Assembly: GCA_017591395.1 (NCBI GenBank)
Contig: WEDG01002568.1
Coordinates: forward strand, 248,001 to 312,000
Length of the DNA: 64,000 nucleotides
Direction: 5' to 3'
DNA from: Schistocephalus solidus
Lineage: Eukaryota > Platyhelminthes > Cestoda > Diphyllobothriidea > Diphyllobothriidae
Shown: positions 44,691 to 56,040 of the stretch, piece after piece
Numbering within the stretch: the stretch's first letter is position 1
How the letters are laid out: every line of letters starts with the position of its first letter
Notes under the pieces: model-generated
The model's input: the letters and a program-made list of their open reading frames with translations, nothing else
The model's database searches: none
Told to the model about the DNA's origin: nothing
Position numbers and translations under genes: made by a program

Positions 44691-44699
44691 GGTAATAGT

Positions 44700-46704
44700 A
44701 TGACAGGAGCTTGGCACTAATACTAATAATACATAAACATTATAAGTAGTAATAATAGTAGTATTGCGGCAGCAGTAAAATTAGCCGTAGTAGTATTAAC
44801 GCCAATGTTGTTGTAAAATGGTATTATTAGAGTACGGTAATTTTGTTCGATTTTATTGATACAACACTTGCTAGTATTACTTAGCAGCAGCAGTATTGGT
44901 AATGATATTTGTTCCTTTTGACCCAGTTGTAAACAACTCTGAAGCCGTGTATTGATTGGAACCCATGAGATTAAGGGGAAGGTTTTAGTACGAGACAACG
45001 TTCTATCCACCAGTGGGAGCTCCACCGAGTCATGGTTCACCTATCAAGTTACACATGGTAAAGGTTGTCGATTAGTTAGAGTCCTCCCCACTCTGTTTTG
45101 CAAGAGTGGGAATTATGTAATCCATACAGACTTTTCTTTCTTGTTGTGTTCTGTATACATCGATTTAGATTCTGATAGAGTATCTGTTGATTCGAAGCAT
45201 GAACAATCTATTTCCAAAGAATTTTATGCATGCTTTGCGTTAGTGAATCCATTGATATAGTAAACCGTGGAAGTTTGATAAACAAAACACTACGCATGTA
45301 TTTTTCTGATTTTAAACGCGTATTTATATCATTATTACACAAGATAATCTTTGTTGATAGAATTAGTTAGAGAAGTCGGACTGGCGGTTCTTTGGTTCCG
45401 GACTATGCTAACGATAGTCCTTTTGTTATGTTGATTTTAATTGTAGATGTTAGAATGACTTCGCAGTCCAACAGACATCGACCTTGTGTGACGGGAAACA
45501 GGGGCGAACATGTTCTGCGTGCGGATCGCCACGTTCGACCTTTCGAGTATGTGAAAAGGCAGACATACTGTCTAACTGCAGACAGAGAGACAGAATGACT
45601 AATAGCGCCTGCATTCGTTGCCAGCGTATAAGTTTCTGGAATTGGCGCCATCGCCGCGGTACGCCCCAATTTTCATTCCCATTATGAATCAGATCGACGA
45701 ATCGCGCACGATACGTCTCCAATAATGCCAACTGCAGCCAGGGAGGCCATCTGCATCGATTTTAAACAAACCAGATTTTGCAGAAGGAATAGAAGGCGAT
45801 GCAGTTGTTGACGAAAGTGGCTCAACCAACCAACGATCCCGCCTTCCGTCCGTTCCATGCACCGCATTTCATCCGTTACTCCATCACGGCCCTGTTTCTG
45901 TTGCAGAGTAACGCCAACCATGTCATCGTCCCAACCTAACCAATGAACAACTAACGACAGACAGGCCTTCGTACCAGAGAACGGGCAACGGTTATATAAA
46001 ACTTGGCGGCAACGCGACGGTACGTTGTTCTACGCTCACCGCCATCGTTCAAACGAGCCGGTTTTAAAGATTAAACGTCCCAGCATCCGATTTCACCGAT
46101 CAATGAGCCAACAACAGTCCGCCGTCTCAGTCCGCAGCCATGCTGATCAACCCGCCCAGCGAACCAGTCCCCAATCCATGTGCCAATTCCCGGTCAAACC
46201 AGCTTCTGTACGTTCCGTACACAGGCATTCATGTAACTAGTCATTTTGCTCGCAATTGGAGAGGCGTCATCGTCAGGAACATGAGTCTGTTTTATAAGAT
46301 GGCCAAAAGTTTCACACGAGCGTGCCCTCGAGATTAGGGAAGCACATGTGAACCGATATCCATCGTGTCGTGCCCCTTCCGCCATCCTGAGCAGACCAAA
46401 GAGCAACGACGTGGAAGAGCGGCGCAGGGCGGACGCACCGGAGCCCCAACCGATATACAACCGACCAACCAATCAAACGCACGCTCGAGTGAGTGTCATC
46501 CAATCATCAGCAGTGAAGCGGGCCACCGTGATATTAACGCACGATAAGACCGAGGGAGTATAAAAGTAACCGGAAGTAACACTAGCATGAGGGAAGAGGG
46601 ACGTGAAAATGCGGCCTATTGCGTCCAACATGGGCACCACCACGTAATCTCCGGTCATGCGACAATTCGAGCGCCGATTGCGAAGAGACCCACCCGTATG
46701 CTCC
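44700..46704. other. No recognised gene
   Basis: TATA-like boxes occur at 45993-46001 (TTATATAAAA) and 46558-46565 (GTATAAAAG), but no coding region can be tied to them. Open frames are short and overlapping on both strands. Confidence 0.35.
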
Positions 46705-46965
46705 ACAGGAGAGTGGTGCAGGGATTAGTTTTAAAGTGACAGTAGCCTTGCGCTGTAGTTACTGTGCTCTGTATCTCCTCACTCGCCTGGGCCTGGTGCC
46801 ACAAAACTCCAGGGAAGACCGCGGGCGGGATCGGGCGCATGCGGCTGGTGTGGCGTGAGCCTGCATCTACGCTTTCTGCCACAACCATATTCCCATACGT
46901 TTGGCATTTTATGGGGGGCACAAACCGAATAATGCCAGCCGTGCCCTGATCTAGCATCCTTGTTG
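46705..46965 (+). repeat. Dispersed repeat D, copy 1
   Basis: Shares TTTAAAGTGACAGTAG, AAGACCGCGGGCGGGATCGG, GGCGTGAGCCTGCA and GCCGTGCCCTGATCTA with 61095-61345, and its first half with the array at 52010. About 250 bp; nature unknown. Confidence 0.7.
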
Positions 46966-47750
46966 GTCCGAGCGCAGCTACTACGCGGCCCCTTTACAGC
47001 ACTCAGTGACAGTCCGATGATGTTGACCGTGTGCTCCCACTAACACAGTGCAGGGCACGCAGTAACATAGGACTGATAGATGCACACATATTTGATATTT
47101 TTGAATTTGTTATAGTCGACTGGCCTAGCGTAAGGAGTCACAGGGTTAATGCACAGCCCTAAATGTACTCGAGTCTTCTTTCGTTCGAAAAGCGGTTGAG
47201 TATTGACGATCAGTGAAATCTATGGTTTTGGATTAAAAATTTCCCAAGCGAAGGAAAAGTGTCACCTTGAGTTTGGTTATCTGTAGTGCTACTCAGAAGA
47301 GAACGCATATTTTTAAAAACCCTGAAGTATGTGAAAGCATCCTGTCAATAATGAATTGGGTGTCCTTTATGCAGCAGATTTGGAGGCTGGGATGACTTTC
47401 AAAGTAAACCCCCTTCCTAAGAGCAAATATTGCGTCTTTTGCTAGAACTTCTTAGTCCCAAAGACGAGTGTGGAACCTTACGATAGGTGATTGAAAGTGT
47501 GAGGCTAATGCTATTTGTGTAGGTACACTGCGGACCCGCAGCGAGATAATCCCGACCCCCGTGAGAATTCTCATATTTGATGAAAACCCGAGGTTCTCCG
47601 GAACATCTAAAGCCTAGTTGTGAGCATCTGAAGTTGCTCAGGGGAACAGATTTGTACCTGTTCTATCCCAACGGGTTTGATAGAGGAAAAGGCAAAACGG
47701 GTTTTCTGGAAAAAACTTTATTCTGGGCCGGCAGAAAACAACCGATCTCT
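46966..47750. other. No recognised feature
   Basis: I see no gene motif or repeat beyond scattered short open frames. Confidence 0.4.
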
Positions 47751-47804
47751 GGCTCATAAAGTCTCGTTTATTTATTATTGAGTTCTGAGTGTTTTGAACG
47801 TTCC

Positions 47805-47985
47805 GGCCAATGGCGTGAAAATCGCGGAGAGCTTTCTGGAACCTTCTGGTCTGTAACGTGGTTCATATTGATTGGTCACATCTCACGCTGGATACCCCTC
47901 GCGGAAACTTTCTCGACAGTTTGGGCCACACGCGTACGTCAGGGGCTTCAGGCGGTGCTCGGTGCGAGTGGCGCACACTGATTGG
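47805..47985 (+). promoter_or_regulatory. Promoter-like cluster: heat-shock element with CCAAT boxes
   Basis: A perfect three-unit heat-shock element TTCTGGAACCTTC (47834-47846; alternating TTC/GAA every 5 bp) is flanked by CCAAT/ATTGG boxes at about 47809, 47872 and 47978. No gene start is evident downstream; the nearest coding relic is the PLE fragment at 48195. Could be chance. Confidence 0.35.
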
Positions 47986-48194
47986 CTAGCTCGTTTCCTA
48001 CGCGTCTTTCTCCAGCCGGCTTGGCCTGTTTCAGCGTGCGCCATCACTTGCTCTTTCCGCCTTGGGCCATAGCTCGACGGTGGTTCACTTATTCGTAACG
48101 AGTACCGTTGTTGACGGTCCGAGGAACTTGGTCGACTTTCTACTCTCAAACCTTTTACTGCCGGAGTAAAGCATAATCCATGACCCCAGGCAAC

Positions 48195-48560
48195 AATTCA
48201 TCGGCCTATGATGCAACCTAAGGACAGACTGTTCCCTGCCGAAACCTCGGCAGCTGTCTACCTAATATGTTACATGATTGGGAACTACGAATACGCCGGA
48301 GAAACTGGACGAAAAGTGCAGACCCACCTAAATGAGCACAAGCTGGCAGCTTGCAACGCAGGTTGGGGAAACTGGCCATACTTTTGACATTCGTGGAGCA
48401 CCCATCTTAGGCCGAGGAACCTCAACCTGCATCGCGTTCTTCCTGCTACTTATAACGTCCTGCGTCAATACACAAGTTGGCCACGCCGAACTTCGTAAAT
48501 GTCAGCGAAGACGGCCCCCTACGGAACCACTCGACGACGAGGCAGACTTACAAGCATCCT
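48195..48560 (+). pseudogene. PLE-6 GIY-YIG fragment
   Basis: QPKDRLFPAETSAAVYLICY, then NYEYAGETGRKVQTHLNEHK (48275-48340) and, in another frame, ETGHTFDIRGAPILGRG (48370-48420). This is the junction between RT linker and GIY-YIG domain of a PLE, one frameshift, no RT attached. Confidence 0.8.
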
Positions 48561-50694
48561 CAACCTAGTTAAAGATGCCTTATGCCAGTGACCGCCGACC
48601 TCCAAAATATCCTGGAAGAAACAAATGGATCAGTCCAAGGCCGTCTAGCTCAATCCGTCAGTCAAAATTCGGAGCAATTTTTGGCATTAAACGCTTTCTG
48701 AATGGATGTCCGACCAAGTTCTTCGAAATATCAGCAACAGTACAGATCTGTTCCGGTGAGCACGCTCAGTTACTCAGATGATAAACCTGGGACTCTCATC
48801 GTTGCAAACCTGAACATATTTGTGAATTTGTGATAAGTTGCCGTCGAAGAAATGGCTACGAGCAGTGAGGGTTCAGGCGGTAGAAGGCAGACGCTAGGGC
48901 TACTACGATCGGCTGTCCTAAATGGGGCCAACAGGGGAGGGCCAAGGTAGATTTGCGCAAGAAGTGAAATAATGGATAGCGGGCCAATGAAAAGAGAGTA
49001 TAGCGTGATGCTGTCATGAGTCAGTAGTTGAGAGATGGAGGAGGGGGGGAATATTTTAGCACAAGGCAAGTTGATAAACGGGACAAAAACGCAATTTCAT
49101 CGCCACTTTGATAGTCAGTTAACAAGCTTTCCTAGGACGTTCCCCTTTCGAACGTTAAAATACAACTGAAGCAGTAGGGGCTTGCATGGCTACGCATCTA
49201 CATGACAACAAGGCATAAGTGCATGAATGACTACTTTCCTTGGCCGTAAAACGCAAGGTAAAGAAGAGCCGCTGTAGGGTTGATTAATGTAACATGGTGA
49301 CCCTGCTCAAGCACGTCAGTAGGCAGGGCGTTTTCAATCACTTGTATGCCTACCTGCCACGCGCGTGTGTTCACAATCAGTCACGAGCTAATTGGTCGGC
49401 ACAGTCATCGATCGCTTCAGCTTTTAAATTTGACGGCTAGCTCGCATTGGCTAACTTCAAGATTTGATCGAGTCCAAGGCTGATATAACGCTATTCCGCG
49501 GCCCGGTTGTAGCTTCGCTCCTTCGACTACAAGGTAGTGCCTACCACGAGACAGAGAGTTGGCTTTGTTAAATGGTAGTGGCGTGTACTGATGTATCTTA
49601 ATTGCATGACTTAAGTGAATGTTTTCACTTTAACTTGATGTTGACAGCGGGTGTATTCTGCCTAAATCATTAATTGAAGCATAATAATTTGAAGCATTTT
49701 TTCCGAGTTTTAAATTAAAACAGGCGCGGACACCAGGTTAATCAATGTACACCAGGAAAGTCATTGTTCAGTGCAACCGAAGATCGAATTCGCAACGGAA
49801 AAGACAGGAAAGTAATTCAATATAGCGAGTGGCTTTCCACAAGGTTAATTCTTACATTTTAATAGCTTTTTGCCATTGGGATGGAAATGAGACGTTACAT
49901 ACACCCGTTTTCAATGAACGAGAAGTATATGTTCCATTGCGGTACTAGAGAAAAAATTTCTTTCCTCAGTGCAAACTTGTTTAAAAATGACTCTCCAGCC
50001 CTTTTCATTCAAGAGTACAGCAACCTTTTCGGGTGTAAAGTGACGAAGCAATGGGTTCAGAGAAAGCCTATGGTAATAGTCCTACTCTTTAAGGGTGATG
50101 GCAGTTTAGATACCATCAATAGACGGCTGTGATGAACCATTGAAAGGACGCACAATGCAGTAGTACTACTAAGAAAATTCCAATTATATGAGCGAAGGAA
50201 GCCTTGCCATTGCACGCCACCTCTAATTGCATTTGTGAATTCCCATACACTCGTGGATGCAAATAAATTAGGCGAACGCAAGAGTAATTGGCCATCAGAT
50301 GAATTGAGCACGTGCCAAAACAGCCTTTAAAGCAGGAAAAATCTCTCGTTCTCCCATCAAAAAACACCTCTTAGGTGGCGGTCATTCCATTGACCCCAAA
50401 ACAACGTTCGAAGCACTTGTTTCGGCATTTCGCTGTTTGAGAGCAGTCTTCTTACGGAGGGAGAAAGTCGACCTATGCAAACAGGTAGACCACATGGTAA
50501 TTCGTAGTCCTTCGATTTGCGCATCCCTGTTGCCTGTAAGATTCCCTCCCCCTAATGACCTTGCTGTTATGCATTTATTTTCCGTGCAAATGTAACATGC
50601 TGTATAGTTTGGTTTGCAACCAAGAAGCTGTTACTAACTTCACTGGTATTACTAAATTCTGCTATCTAGGTCTGGGTTAAAATAAGTTGGAATT
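48561..50694. other. No recognised gene
   Basis: Open frames up to 99 codons; the one at 49881-50132 (+, 83 codons, ATG start) has normal amino-acid composition but no motif I can name. Confidence 0.35.
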
Positions 50695-50960
50695 TTGTCG
50701 ACAATGGCAAGCCCATATGAATGGTCATTTCTGAATTTTTCGTCAGTGATCTCCGACTCCCGGGCTGAATACCCCGAGAGTTCGAACCCGAGTCTGTTGC
50801 TCACCGACCCATGCTCTAAGCAAGAGCCCGCTAGTGAAAGGGTTCGCAGTGCTGATCGATGGTTAACAGAATCCTGAGAAAGAGACGTTGCTCACCGGAA
50901 CAAAGTTGAACTGTTGCTGTTCTGATGTTCTGGAGAGCTTGGTCGGCTCTTCAGTTTCAG
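50695..50960 (-). mobile_element. SINE copy, strongly diverged
   Basis: ATGAATGGTCATTTCTGAAT, GTCAGTGATC, GAGAGTTCGAACCCGAG (B box) and GTTGCTCACCGACC follow the order of the SINE units on the minus strand. Confidence 0.5.
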
Positions 50961-50968
50961 AGCATCGA

Positions 50969-51480
50969 TTACCAAAAATCTACCAAACTTTTAAATAACT
51001 GGCGAGCTAGTCGGCCTCTAAATGATCGATTTTTTTCGGTTTTCTTGGCCCCAACCTTTTGGCAGATGTTTGGAAGCTTGATGGCGTTTGCGTTAGAGGT
51101 TGTTCCTTCGATGGAGGATGCTTGAAATTCTGCTTCGGGTGAATTCGTCACGGGGACTTGCCTATTAAGTGTGATCATCCTGTCGTTTTTGGCCATCTGA
51201 ATACCACGTCCAAACTACTAACCGTTTTCTTCTTGAGGTGCCTCAGCCTACGACATTTGCTCCTTGAAAGTCAAAAGTGTGGTCAGTTTATTCGCTATGT
51301 GTAACAATCTGTGGGTATGGGTTAAGCCTCCAATTTGCCCGCTTTTGCTCGTGTAGGCGAGTCTGCAATTTTCGTACAGATTCTCCGACATAGTTGTAAA
51401 CTCCATAATTGCAACCTATTCTGTAGACAACTGCTAAGGTTTCAGTAGGAGGTTGCATCACATGGCGATGGTTTTTCCAG
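50969..51480 (-). pseudogene. PLE-7 GIY-YIG and C-terminus
   Basis: Minus strand: ETLAVVYRIGCNYGVYNYVG, ESVRKLQTRLHEQKRANWRL (51450-51350), TDHTFDFQGANVVG (51285-51245), WTWYSDG and RMITLNRQVPV (51200-51140). All the landmarks of the PLE GIY-YIG domain with two in-frame stops. Confidence 0.8.
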
Positions 51481-51689
51481 TGCTTGATCGGCTATGCATA
51501 TAACTTGCAGTCCTCGAAAGCGGAGGTACTTTAAACACAGCAAGTATCACACCCGCCTAGTTCATTGACGCTTTTGAATCATTTTATTTTCAATTGACAG
51601 AGTTGGGGAACACTAAATAGTTGATCTTCTATATAACATAATCGCTGCTCACGCAACACAAAACGTGAGAAACTCTTAGCAAAAAAGAA

Positions 51690-51990
51690 CAGAGGACATT
51701 CAAAAGTCCAAAAGCGGATAAAGACGTAATCATCCTGCCGGCTGAAAGAGGTTACCCCACAGCGGTGCTTAATAAATTTTATGATGAGAAGAACATTCAG
51801 TGCTTACTCAATGACATACAATCGTATGAATTACGTCCGCCCGTGAGGTGAAACAGCTACTTTTTCTTATAAACAAAAGTCTGGCAAAACTCGGAGCAAA
51901 TGGCGCGATCACACCCCACGAATCGTTATCTATGAGACTCACGACCGTTCGACCGTCGATTACGACGAGGTCCACCGAATCTCCACGTAT
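51690..51990 (+). pseudogene. PLE-8 RT N-terminal fragment
   Basis: KSPKADKDVIILPAERGYPT, AVLNKFYDEKN and LLNDIQSYEL, then SLAKLGANGAITPHESLSMR, match the start of PLE reverse transcriptase (L..DK.+VI+PADKG...VV+...+Y). It lies back to back with PLE-7. Confidence 0.8.
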
Positions 51991-52009
51991 AGGGTGGTGC
52001 CGGGACGGT

Positions 52010-53420
52010 GACTTACGCCTGATTTAGTTTAAAGTGATAGTAGACTTGTGCTGCATCTACCGCGCTCTCTCCTCATCCCCCACCTTAACCCGGTGTCATG
52101 ACAGAGTCAAGAAGACCGGAGATGGGAGAGGGCGCAGGTGGCTGGCGCGACCGGAGACGCCCCTGGGCGTACCACCACACCTGGCTTGGATCCCATGAAC
52201 TGGGAGTACCATAAAAGTTACATTAAGAAGGAACCATTTCAGTCTGACTCTCAGTCCACCAGTCAGTCACTACACACAAAACACACATTGGGCTGACCAC
52301 GCGGTCCGAGTTATACCGTCAGTTGGAAACCTTCAAAGCCACGGCTTTTAGCGCACCGTGATGGTTGCAAGCGCGTCAGATTGATTTTAGTGAGGAAAAT
52401 GTGCTGAGCTGTCGACTTCACTCTCTCCCCAACCCCCACAGTCAAATCGATGTCCGAGCCGGTCAGTTGTCTGATGCGGAAGTGGGCGCAGCTGCTGGTG
52501 ATCTCGTCTACGGGTACTACGTACACGACCTGGCCCCCCAAACACAAGCACCAGGATTTCACACAACAGGGGGTTGAACGGCTTTCATCTCACATGTGTG
52601 AGATAGCCAGAGGTCACGTTAAGAAGGAGCCATTGCAGCCTGACTCTCAGACCACCAGTCAACCACTCCACACAACACACATTGGACTAACTGCGAGGTC
52701 TGAGTGTAATTGTCAGTTGGCAACCTTCCAACCGCGGCGGTTAACGTTACCGCACACTCTTCTCCTCCCCCAACCGAGCCCGGTCTCACGACACAGGCAA
52801 GAAGACCGGAGATGAGAGAGATCACAGGTGGCTGGTGCGGCCGGAGCCGCCCCTGGGCGTAATACCACACCTGGCTCGGATCCCACAGAGTGGGAGTGCC
52901 ATAAAGACCACATTAAGAAGGAGCCATTGCAGCCTGACTCTCAGTCCGCCAGTCAGCCACTCTACACAAAACACACATTGGGTTGACCACGCGGTCCGAG
53001 TTATCCCGTCAGTTGGCAACCTTCTAAGCCACGGCATTTAGCGCACCGTGATAGTTTTAAGCGCGTCAGATTGTTTATAGTGAGGAACATGCGCTGAGCT
53101 GTCGACCTCACTCTCTCCCCAACCCCCACCATCAGACACTGTCCGATACGGTCAGTTGCCTGATGTGGGAGTGGGTGCATTGGCTGACGGATCGGCGTAC
53201 CCGTCTTCGCGCGCCACAGCACGACCTGGGCCCCCATAACGCAACACACCAGGATTCACTAACTCAGGGATATGGAGCAGCCATCGCCGTCTGACTCCCA
53301 GTCCACTGGTCAGCCCCTCGACACACACAGCACATACACTGAGCTGACGGCGTGGTCTGGTGGAAGCGTCAGATTGGCAGACTTCTCAGCCACGGTTTCT
53401 AGGAAACCGTGATATACTCT
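52010..53420 (+). repeat. Tandem array of repeat D-related units beside LINE-C
   Basis: CAAGAAGACCGGAGATG-containing units recur at 52108 and 52798 (period about 690), and a sub-unit starting AAGAAGG..CCATT.CAG.CTGACTCTCAG recurs at about 52225, 52620, 52917 and, diverged, 53269. The first part (52010-52215) matches dispersed repeat D at 46705 and 61095. It lies on the 3' side of LINE-C and might be its 3' UTR or a satellite. Confidence 0.75.
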
Positions 53421-53487
53421 GGTAAATGGTGATTGTGAGGGTGTTGTCGATGTATTGGTGTAGGTAGTGTGCGCTGATGTAGCTTAG

Positions 53488-53508
53488 CCTCCGGTGGTTT
53501 ACCGGAGG
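53488..53508. other. Perfect 8-bp hairpin overlapping the LINE-C stop codon
   Basis: CCTCCGGT-GGTTT-ACCGGAGG. The stop codon (53499-53501, minus) lies in the loop and stem edge, followed in + sense by TTTTTAT. Possibly an RNA structure at the ORF end. Confidence 0.7.
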
Positions 53509-54500
53509 TTTTTATGGAGGCGCAAGTGTCCTAATAGGCCCATCCGGTGTGTAAATGTGCGAAAGCAGTGAAGGCAGTGAAGGCGGGCGCGTCGACTGTA
53601 TGTCGGAGCCCCAGGCACTGGTTCACCAGCCTCCGTGCGATGGATTCGCAGGTGACCGACCAGGCCGATGCGTGAGTTGAAGTTGCGGGCGCAGCGTGGG
53701 CAGGAGAAAATCGGTAGAGGCTGGGGGATGTCATTCATGGTAGTGGGGGTGGCAGGGGCGCTAAGAATGGCAGGAGCGGAGGGTGTGCATGGTGTATCGG
53801 TGTTGTCGGCATTGTGGTGTATTCCGCTGTCGTAAATGCGCATGTGACCGAATAGGCCCATGCAATGAGTGAATGCGCGAGGACAGTGAGGGCAGTGGAG
53901 GCGACGATCTTTGCTGTGTGATGGTGCTCCAGGCAGTGGCTCACCGGTCTCTGTACGATGTATTCGCAAGTGACCGACCAGGCCGATGCGTGAGGTGAAT
54001 GTGCGGTCGCATTGAGTACAGCTTAGGAGAGATTCCCCATCGCTGATGGTGGTGGTGGTAGTGAAGGCGAAGGCGGTGGTGGTTGCGGTGGTGGGGGTAA
54101 CAGGCGATGAGTAGATGGATGTGGTCTCTATGATGGTGGGAGTAATGGAATTGATGCCAGGAGTGAGGGTGGTGGAGTGAAAAGGAGGGTTGGCAGAATT
54201 TGACGTAAAAATTTGAATTGTCGGAGTGTCGGTGCATTGCGTCCGAAGATGTCCAACCAGGCCTATTCTCGCGCGAAAGATGCTTTGACAACGCGGGCAT
54301 GTTGGCAGGGCCTGGGCATTGGCGGTGTTGGTCCGGGGCGCTGGTGACTTTCGTGCCGCTCTTTTGGCTTTGGCGGCGGTGATCCGGTTGGCCTCATAGA
54401 CTGCTGAACCAGTCTTCACTGATCTCCATGCCAGTCTATCCTGGGCGAGGTCCTCCCAGGTCGCCGACTTGATTTGCAGTTGCTTCAGCGATTTCTTCAA
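53499..54500 (-). pseudogene. LINE-C C-terminal zinc-finger domain
   Basis: 333 codons without a stop. Five finger-like modules: CPRC...GHLRTQC (C2HC), CTQC..TFTSRIGLVGHLRIH, CPHC..AFTHCMGLFGHMRI, CPRC..NFNSRIGLVGHLRIH and CLHC..TFTHRMGLLGHLRLH, separated by Thr/Pro-rich spacers. The N-terminal part (SATWEDLAQDRLAWRSVKTG, YEANRITAAKAKRAARK) continues the RT protein after one TAG stop. The spacing C-x2-C-x12-H-x3-H fits C2H2. Role inferred: nucleic-acid binding in target choice or RNP formation. Confidence 0.8.
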
Positions 54501-54559
54501 AGTGTCATTGTAGCGTCGTTTTTGACCTCCCTATCGGCGAGCACCCGTAGCGACATCTC

Positions 54560-56040
54560 CGTAGAAAAGTTGTTTGGGTAGTCGCTCGTCGTCCATTCTT
54601 ACCAGCTGGCCGCTCCATCACAGTTGCACTTGCCTCAGCATTGCATGGATGCTGAGGATTCCGGTCCGCTCAAGGACTTCCGTGTCCAGGATCCTGTCTT
54701 GCCATCTCAGCTTCATTATTCTGCGGAGGCAGCTGAGATGAAAGTGATTCAGCTTCCTGGCTTGGTTCGAGTAGACGGTCCAGGTTTCCGATCCGTAAAG
54801 GAGTGTCGTCAAGACGACAGCCTTGTTCATCTTCAGTTTGGTGTTCCGGTGAATACCGTGGCGATTCCACACGGAGGCCTGCAGCCGGCCGAAAGCCTGT
54901 CTAGCTTTGGAGATCCGTTGGGCAACCTCGTCATCGATGCTCGTGTTGCACGACATCGTGCTTCCTAAATAAGCGAAGGTTTCCACATTTTTGAGTTGAG
55001 CACCGTTGACATTGATTCGAGGAGCACTGTAGTCCGCACTGGGAGGCGGCTGGTGGATGACAACCGTTTTGGCTATACTGATTTTTAATCCAAAATCAGC
55101 GCAGCCTGCGGTGAAGAGGTCCATACTCCTTTGCATGTCCTCCTCCGTCACGGTGTTAAGGATGCAGTCATCCGCGAAGAGCAAGTCATGGACTGTAGTC
55201 GTAGACACGCGCGTTGGAGCCTGCATACGCCGACTGTTGAGAAGGTGCCCGTCAGTTCTGTAGGCGATGCGGATACCAGGATGCTCATCACGGTAGGCGT
55301 CCATCAGCATAGCCGAGAACATGAGACTGAAGAGGGTGGGGGCCAGTACGCAGCCCTGCTTCACTTCGTTGGTCACTGTGAACGCTTCGGAAACCGTCCC
55401 GTTGTCAGTGACGCACGCCGTCATCCCGTCATGAAGCTGAAGCAACATTTGCGTGAACCGCTCAGGACAACCAAATTTCTGCATGACTTTCCACAGTCCG
55501 TCACGATTCACCGTGTCAAAGGCTTTCGTTAGATCCACGAAGGTAGTGTATAGGTGAGTTCGCATCTCCTGGCACTTCTCTTGTAGCTGGCGGGCGGCAA
55601 AGATCATGTCGGTTGTTTCGTGGTGTCGGCGGAAGCCACTTTGGCTTTCCGGGAGCAGGCCCTGCTCTAGGTGACCGTTCAGACGATTGAGAAGGATACG
55701 GGCGAAGATCTTCCCGGCGATGTTGAGCAACGAGATGTCTCTGTGAGTATCACAGAGTTGTCGATTCCCCTTCCGTTTGTAGAGATGGATGATGGTCGCG
55801 TCTTTGAAATCCTGAGGAACTTGTCCTTGGCGCCACATCTCCTGGAAGAGTGTTGTGAGTTCTGCCATCAGCCAGGGCCCACCGTGCTTGTAGACTTCCG
55901 GTGGGATTGCATCGGATTCCGGTGCTTTACCGCTGGAAATCTGCTGCACGGCCCGGATGGTTTCCGGTAAGGAAGGTGGCAGATCCAGGTCATTGTTCGT
56001 GTCCACTTGAGGGAGTCGGTCAATGGCAGCGTCGGAGATG
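54560..56040 (-). pseudogene. LINE-C reverse transcriptase
   Basis: 462 open codons (56006-54618). Motifs: [56 protein letters not shown] (about 55545), [20 protein letters not shown] (about 55365), catalytic FADD (55178-55167), [20 protein letters not shown] and C-terminal [24 protein letters not shown] (QL-stop-WSGQLVRMDDERLPKQ) and a TAG then precede the zinc-finger domain. The G.E at 217-218 (usual GVKQG) and H.E at 129-130 are substitutions in otherwise conserved boxes. Confidence 0.88.
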
